A stretch of DNA of 9,674 nt, taken from the NCBI GenBank assembly GCA_036794395.1, contig DAIRGS010000267.1, positions 1 to 9,674 on the forward strand, written 5' to 3'. Positions within the stretch are counted from its first letter, which is position 1. The number at the start of each line of letters is the position of its first letter. A model generated the notes under the pieces. That model ran no database searches and was not told the origin of the DNA. It was given only the letters and a program-made list of their open reading frames with translations. The position numbers and the translations under genes were made by a program. The stretch is from DASXMX01 sp036794395. GTDB lineage: Bacteria > Planctomycetota > Phycisphaerae > Tepidisphaerales > Tepidisphaeraceae. This document shows positions 5,630 through 9,674 of this stretch, piece by piece.

Positions 5630-6868
5630 ATGGCTCTAACGTTTCATCATAAGCAACTCCCCAACGGCCTGGACATCGTGGCCGAGCAGAACCCTGACGC
5701 GCACTCATTTGCGGCGGGGCTGTTCGTTAAAACCGGTTCGCGCGATGAGCTGTCGGATGTTAACGGGGTTTCGCATTTTCTTGAGCACATGATGTTCAAG
5801 GGATCGACCAAATACTCGTGGGAAGACGTCAATCGGATCTTCGATGAGATTGGCGCCAAGTACAATGCGTTTACTTCGCAGGAGATGACGGCGTACTACG
5901 CGAACGTGCTTCCGGAGTTTACGGAGAAGGCCGTCGAGCACCTTTCGCATTTGCTGCGGCCGGCCATCCGGCTGGAGGATTTCACCACCGAGAAGAAGGT
6001 GATCCTGGAAGAAATTGCGATGTATCTCGATGATCCGGGACACCGGCTTTACGAAAAGCTGATGGAGGCGCACTTTGGCAATCATCCATTGTCGATGAGC
6101 ATTCTGGGGTCCAGCGAATCGATCCAGAAGCTTGAGCGGAACCAGATGGCGGAATACTTCCGCAGCCGGTATGGGCCGGGGAACATGGTGATGGCCGTAA
6201 CAGGGAATATGGATTTTGACGAGGTGGTTGCGCTGGCGGAGAAGTATTGCGGATCGTGGCCGCACGTGGATGCGCCGCGCATGCAACCGGCCCCGATCTA
6301 CAAGCCGCAGCGCATTGCGATGACCGACCCGAAGCTGAACCGCCAGTATGTGATGGCGATGATGCCTGGGCCCAGCGCGCAGGATGACCGGCGGTTTGCG
6401 GCACGGATCTTGTCGGATGTAATCGGGGACAGCGAAGGCAGCCGGCTGTATTGGGCGCTGGTCGATAACGCGATCGCCGAGGAAGCCGATTTCGGGTTCT
6501 ATCCCCACGATGCGTGCGGCAGCTTTTACGTCGCCCTGACCAGCGACCCCGAACGCAGCGAACAGGCGCTGGGAATCGCGCTGGCCGAGATGCAGAAGGT
6601 GAAATCGGATTTGAAAGATGACGAGGTGGAGCGGGCCAAAAATAAGATCGCCAGCAGCCTGGTCCTTCAGGGGGAGGTGCCGTTGGGCCGGATGCGCTCG
6701 ATTGGCGGTCAGTGGGTTTACAACAAGCAGTACCGCTCGCTCGAACTGGATATGGCGACGCTTCAGGCGGTCACCCGTGATTCGCTGGTGGACCTGATGC
6801 ATGAATTCCCATTTGATCCCATGACGATCGTCAGCCTTGGGCCGGGCGATAAACCAACCGAGGATTGA
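5630..6868 (+). CDS. M16-family zinc metallopeptidase, catalytic subunit
   Basis: 412 residues, normal for an M16B subunit. The inverzincin site is intact: H49-F-L-E52-H53 (in GVSHFLEHMMFKGS), with the third ligand Glu at 127/128 in VILEEIAMYLDDP, the correct 74-residue spacing. The second half-domain (about 216-412) is diverged. Where active single-chain members have an E-K-R-G-x-x-Y signature, this one has GSRLYWALVDNAIAEEADF, so the R/Y pair is absent. That is the exact complement of what the upstream subunit has and has not. The ATG at 5630 is preceded by GGTGGA (5618-5623). No signal peptide is visible, so it probably acts in the cytoplasm or on peptides there. Likely role: an oligopeptidase or processing peptidase working as a heterodimer with the 4043-5275 product. 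Family assignment is secure; the substrate is not known. Confidence 0.95.
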   Translation: MALTFHHKQLPNGLDIVAEQNPDAHSFAAGLFVKTGSRDELSDVNGVSHFLEHMMFKGSTKYSWEDVNRIFDEIGAKYNAFTSQEMTAYYANVLPEFTEKAVEHLSHLLRPAIRLEDFTTEKKVILEEIAMYLDDPGHRLYEKLMEAHFGNHPLSMSILGSSESIQKLERNQMAEYFRSRYGPGNMVMAVTGNMDFDEVVALAEKYCGSWPHVDAPRMQPAPIYKPQRIAMTDPKLNRQYVMAMMPGPSAQDDRRFAARILSDVIGDSEGSRLYWALVDNAIAEEADFGFYPHDACGSFYVALTSDPERSEQALGIALAEMQKVKSDLKDDEVERAKNKIASSLVLQGEVPLGRMRSIGGQWVYNKQYRSLELDMATLQAVTRDSLVDLMHEFPFDPMTIVSLGPGDKPTED

Positions 6869-6934
6869 TTCGCGCCAGGGGTCGCTGCCGCCCATGTAAC
6901 AGAGAGTCGCGATTACAGCATTGGAAATGGACCG

Positions 6935-7813
6935 ATGTCATCACCCTTGTCCCGCAAGATCTCCCTGATGGACCTTCGCCGGGCGCGCGAGGCAGGTGCC
7001 TCGAAGGTGCCCATGCTGACGTGCTACGATTACACCACCGCCCGCCTTATGCAGGAGGCCGGTGTGCCGGCACTGCTCGTGGGCGATTCGGCGGGCAATG
7101 TTCTGCTCGGTCACCCGACTACCATACCGGTGACGTTATCGTTCATGATTGAGATTGCCGCGGCGGTGCGCCGCGGGGCGCCGCGGGCGTTCGTCGTCGC
7201 GGATATGCCCTTTGGGTCATACCACGGGTCGGTTTCACGCGGCGTGCGAAATGTCGTGCGGATGGTCCAACGGACGGGTTGCGATTGTGTCAAATTAGAA
7301 GTGACAGCCGCACATTTGGATCTCGTGGCAGAGCTGGCTGGTGCGGGTGTGGCCGTAATGGCCCATCTGGGGCTGCGACCGCAGGCGGTTGGCCTCCTGG
7401 GCGGCTATCGGACACAGGGACGTACTGCCGTCGATGCACGGGCCATTTTGGCACTTTCCCTGAAAATGCAGCGGGCGGGAGCGTCGGCGTTGCTCATGGA
7501 AGCGGTGCCATCGGAAGTCGCGAAAGTAATTGTGGATGCTACAAACATACCGGTTATTGGCTGCGGGGCCGGCCCTTATTGCCATGGCCATGTTTTTGTA
7601 ACGCACGATTCCGTGGGCTTAACGCCCTCTGCTCCGCGATTTGCTCCCAAGCTGGGCGATCTGGCGACCCCATCGATCGCGGCATTTTCGGAATACATCA
7701 GGCAGGTGGGTACCGGCGAGTATCCAGCATCTGAGCATCAGTATGGCATGCCCGCCGACGAGCTTGCAAAATTTTTGCACGACGGGGCGCGCGGTACGGT
7801 AATAAAGACATAG
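6935..7813 (+). CDS. panB: 3-methyl-2-oxobutanoate hydroxymethyltransferase (ketopantoate synthesis)
   Basis: PanB adds a hydroxymethyl group from 5,10-methylene-tetrahydrofolate to 2-oxoisovalerate, giving ketopantoate, the first committed step to pantothenate and coenzyme A. 292 residues, slightly longer than usual (about 264-280). Motifs in order: MLTCYDY (27-33), LLVGDSAGNV (48-57, Mg ligand Asp51), VADMPFGSY (88-96, Asp90), VKLEV (119-123, Lys120 and Glu122), HLGLRPQ (144-150), GGYRTQGR (156-163), the catalytic Glu at 189 in LLMEAVPSE, and IGCGAG (208-213). Two local oddities: the usual D-G-Q after GAG is H217-G-H219, and the Gly-Gly after KLE is V-T. All metal and catalytic residues are kept, so it should be active. 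The ATG at 6935 has a modest purine-rich GGAAATGG upstream. It follows the M16 gene after 66 bases and may be co-transcribed. No other pan gene is in view. Confidence 0.95.
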   Translation: MSSPLSRKISLMDLRRAREAGASKVPMLTCYDYTTARLMQEAGVPALLVGDSAGNVLLGHPTTIPVTLSFMIEIAAAVRRGAPRAFVVADMPFGSYHGSVSRGVRNVVRMVQRTGCDCVKLEVTAAHLDLVAELAGAGVAVMAHLGLRPQAVGLLGGYRTQGRTAVDARAILALSLKMQRAGASALLMEAVPSEVAKVIVDATNIPVIGCGAGPYCHGHVFVTHDSVGLTPSAPRFAPKLGDLATPSIAAFSEYIRQVGTGEYPASEHQYGMPADELAKFLHDGARGTVIKT

Positions 7814-7821
7814 TAAATCAC

Positions 7822-7845
7822 CCGGCGGAATATCGAACCCGCCGG
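7822..7845 (+). other. Stem-loop in the panB-htrA gap, no U tract
   Basis: CCGGCGG (7822-7828) can pair with CCGCCGG (7839-7845) around a 10-base loop, beginning 8 bases after the panB stop. It is not followed by a T run, so it is not a standard intrinsic terminator. It could slow 3' decay of the panB message or separate it partly from htrA. Confidence 0.5.
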
Positions 7846-7914
7846 ATAAGTTAAACCAAGTGTCGAAGCATCGGATCCGCACGATGCAACCGACTGCAGA
7901 ACCTTTAAGCGTTC

Positions 7915-7919
7915 AGGAG
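7915..7919 (+). promoter_or_regulatory. Ribosome binding site (AGGAG) of the htrA-type gene
   Basis: AGGAG sits 5 bases before the ATG at 7925 and 14 before the second in-frame ATG at 7934. This favours the first ATG as start. Confidence 0.7.
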
Positions 7920-7924
7920 ACCCA

Positions 7925-9490
7925 ATGAACTCTATGAAGCCTTTGAACAAAACGCTGGCCGCCCTTGTGCTGGGAGGCGGCGCTGCCGGCGCCTTCTTCG
8001 GCGCCGCGGCACTGCACAACCAGTGGGCCGATGCCCAGCAGCCGCCCACTCCGGAACAAGTCAGCAAAGCCGAGGATCTGGCCACCGTCTTCCGCGATGT
8101 CGGTAAGCGGGTTGGACCCTCGGTTGTGAAGATCGAAGTCCACAAGACCGTCAAGGCACCGGGCAACGTGCCGCTTCCGGATGAGATGCTTCGCCGGTTC
8201 TTCCCCCCTAATGGCCAGCAGCAGCCACCCGAAGGCAATGGCGATGGTGGCGACGAAGAGAATCCCGGGCCGGGCGGCGGCAGCTTCGAGCAGGTCGGCA
8301 CGGGCAGCGGCGTTGTGATGGAAGTAAACGGCCGCACCGGTTACATCCTGACCAACAATCACGTGGCCGGGGGCGCTTCGGAAATGAGCGTTACGCTGGC
8401 CGATGGCCGCAAAATTGATGATGCGAAGCTGGTCGGGGCAGATCCCAAGACCGATCTGGCCGTCATTCAGATCCAGGCCGATGACTTGAAGGCCGCCAAG
8501 TGGGGCGACAGCGCCACACTCCTTCAGGGTGACTGGATCATGGCCTTTGGTTCGCCATTTGGATACGTCGGCTCGATGACGCACGGCATCGTCAGTGCGC
8601 TCAATCGCAACCAGGTCGGCATTCTGGGCAACCAAGGCTACGAGGACTTCATTCAGGTGGATGCACCCATTAACCCGGGCAACAGCGGCGGCCCGCTCGT
8701 GAACCTTCACGGCGATGTCGTCGGCATCAACACCGCAATCGCCTCGCGAAGCGGTGGCTTCCAGGGGATTGGTTTTGCCATCCCGATCAATGAAGCAAAG
8801 TGGGTTTATGGCCAGCTTAAAGATAACCACAAGGTCACCCGTGGGTGGCTGGGCGTTGGGATCAAAGACGTCGCTCAGGATCCGGAAGTAGCCAAGGGCG
8901 TGGGCTACGAAAAGGCCACGGGCGTTATCGTCGAATGGCTGACACCCGAGTCGCCCGCCAATGGCCGGCTCGAGCCCTACGACGTAATCACCGAGATCAA
9001 CAATCTGCCTGTTCGTAGCGTAACTGAGCTGCGAAATCGGATCGCCGAGGAAAAGCCCGGCAACACCATTCACCTGAACGTCTTCCGAAACGGAAAGACT
9101 GAAAGCGTGGACGTGAAGCTCGGCACTCAGCCGGAGAATCTGCTGGCGAGCCAGAATCGGATGGTCACACCGGGAGCACCCGGGTCGCCGTCGCGTGGCG
9201 CCCAGGCGCTGGGAATGCGGCTGGGGAATCCCACGGCAGAGTTGTCGGACCGATTTGGCGTCCCGCCGGGTGCGCAGGGCGCGGTCATTATGTCCGTCGC
9301 CCCGCGTTCGGCAGCGGAGAAGGCCCAGCTTTCGCCCGGTGATCTGATCACGCAAATTGACCGCAAGCCGGTGCATAACGCCCAGGACGTCGCTGATCTC
9401 ATTGCCAAGCACACGGGCAAGGGACCGATTCTCCTGTACGTCGAGAATGCCGGCGGTGGGCATATCGCCGCCGTCCCAGCTCCCAAATAA
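7925..9490 (+). CDS. htrA: Periplasmic HtrA/DegP-type serine protease with two PDZ domains
   Basis: 521 residues. A short N-terminus followed by a hydrophobic stretch (about 10-30) and A35-D-A37 before QQPP looks like a signal peptide cut after 37. An uncleaved anchor is also possible. The trypsin-like domain (about 50-300) carries the triad His146 (TNNHV), Asp177 (KTDLAV) and Ser254 (NPGNSGGPL). Between about 93 and 122 lies an insertion rich in Gln, Pro, Gly and acidic residues, in the position of the regulatory LA loop. PDZ1 spans about 305-400 (RGWLGVGI...) and PDZ2 about 426-510 (ALGMRLGN...PGDLITQIDRKPV). Two PDZ domains match the DegP/DegQ (Do) layout. It should degrade or refold misfolded envelope proteins as an oligomer. 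It follows panB after 111 bases and ends in its own strong terminator. No convincing stress-sigma promoter is seen upstream. Which of DegP, DegQ or MucD is the true ortholog cannot be told. Confidence 0.95.
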   Translation: MNSMKPLNKTLAALVLGGGAAGAFFGAAALHNQWADAQQPPTPEQVSKAEDLATVFRDVGKRVGPSVVKIEVHKTVKAPGNVPLPDEMLRRFFPPNGQQQPPEGNGDGGDEENPGPGGGSFEQVGTGSGVVMEVNGRTGYILTNNHVAGGASEMSVTLADGRKIDDAKLVGADPKTDLAVIQIQADDLKAAKWGDSATLLQGDWIMAFGSPFGYVGSMTHGIVSALNRNQVGILGNQGYEDFIQVDAPINPGNSGGPLVNLHGDVVGINTAIASRSGGFQGIGFAIPINEAKWVYGQLKDNHKVTRGWLGVGIKDVAQDPEVAKGVGYEKATGVIVEWLTPESPANGRLEPYDVITEINNLPVRSVTELRNRIAEEKPGNTIHLNVFRNGKTESVDVKLGTQPENLLASQNRMVTPGAPGSPSRGAQALGMRLGNPTAELSDRFGVPPGAQGAVIMSVAPRSAAEKAQLSPGDLITQIDRKPVHNAQDVADLIAKHTGKGPILLYVENAGGGHIAAVPAPK

Positions 9491-9492
9491 GC

Positions 9493-9512
9493 AGCCCGTG
9501 GCGTAGCGGGCT
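9493..9512 (+). other. Small hairpin just after the htrA stop
   Basis: AGCCCG (9493-9498) pairs with CGGGCT (9507-9512) around an 8-base loop, starting 2 bases after the stop codon and 17 bases before the main terminator. It has no following T run and may only stabilise the 3' end of the message. Confidence 0.4.
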
Positions 9513-9529
9513 TGTATCGCGATGAAGCT

Positions 9530-9564
9530 GAACTCCGCGTCGAAAGACGCGGAGTTCTTTTTTT
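9530..9564 (+). terminator. Strong intrinsic terminator of the htrA transcript
   Basis: A perfect 12-bp stem (GAACTCCGCGTC, 9530-9541, and GACGCGGAGTTC, 9546-9557) closes a GAAA tetraloop and is followed at once by seven T residues (9558-9564). It ends the plus-strand unit about 40 bases after the htrA stop. Confidence 0.95.
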
Positions 9565-9674
9565 CTAAATGATCGTGGGCGATTCGGCGCTGATCCGGCG
9601 TCTTGGCGACAGGTGAAAACAGTATCGCGGTGGACCGGCGAGACGAGAATTGCAGCGCTCTGAGAAGCCGGGGT
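9565..9674. other. Window end with no recognised feature
   Basis: The last 110 bases contain only a 15-codon ATG frame (9568-9615) with no ribosome binding site, and no clear promoter pair. I see nothing here that can be supported as a gene. Confidence 0.5.

Noticed and set aside
5705..6895. A 396-codon minus-strand frame opposite the catalytic M16 gene
   Set aside because: It is a shadow of the M16 codon pattern. The translation is His/Arg/Pro-rich with no domain, and the M16 frame is certain.
7814..7924. An envelope-stress (sigma E-like) promoter ahead of htrA
   Set aside because: No GGAACTT/TCAAA-type pair with proper spacing is found. Short partial matches are not enough.
7913..9463. 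A 516-codon open frame on the minus strand across nearly all of htrA
   Set aside because: The plus strand has unmistakable HtrA motifs in order, a signal peptide, an RBS and a terminator. Long antisense frames are expected in GC-rich coding DNA, and the translation shows no recognisable family.
9568..9615. A 15-codon frame after the terminator
   Set aside because: Too short, with no RBS, and overlapping the tail of the terminator region.

Overview
The window looks like a stretch of bacterial chromosome from a GC-rich organism. I favour a planctomycete-like lineage. The main hint is a decayed fragment resembling the C-terminus of an Rpn/PD-(D/E)XK-type family that I remember as abundant in Planctomycetota. 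That is a judgement from memory, not a search result. No rRNA, tRNA, CRISPR array, prophage or complete insertion sequence is visible. Most of the window is well-conserved housekeeping or envelope genes.

Left part, minus strand (1-3744). Reading in the direction of transcription, a three-gene phospholipid module comes first: a CDP-alcohol phosphatidyltransferase with a variant metal motif, a CdsA-type CDP-diacylglycerol synthase (4-base overlap with the first gene), and a PlsC-type acyltransferase (4-base gap). Together they could take lysophosphatidate to phosphatidate, then CDP-diacylglycerol, then a phospholipid whose head group I cannot name. After plsC comes a ~208 bp non-coding element bounded by long inverted arms. 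Then comes mutL, cut by the window edge, which starts at GTG with a TATACT box only 8 bases upstream and so may be leaderless.

Centre (3745-4042). This is a divergent intergenic region with an AT-rich island and candidate promoters for both directions.

Right part, plus strand (4043-9564). Two M16-family zinc-peptidase subunits lie here. The first has lost every zinc-site residue but keeps the C-terminal R/Y substrate-binding signature. The second has an intact HxxEH site but has lost the R/Y signature. This is the pattern of an obligate heterodimer. Between them sits a frameshifted remnant of an Rpn/PD-(D/E)XK-like gene. Then come panB (pantothenate synthesis) and a periplasmic HtrA/DegP-type serine protease with two PDZ domains, closed by a strong intrinsic terminator.

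The points most worth a second look are the inverted-repeat element between plsC and mutL (its left arm can pair perfectly with two different downstream segments), the Asp-to-Asn variant phosphatidyltransferase in the lipid module, and the split M16 pair. I do not see a clearly new multi-gene system.
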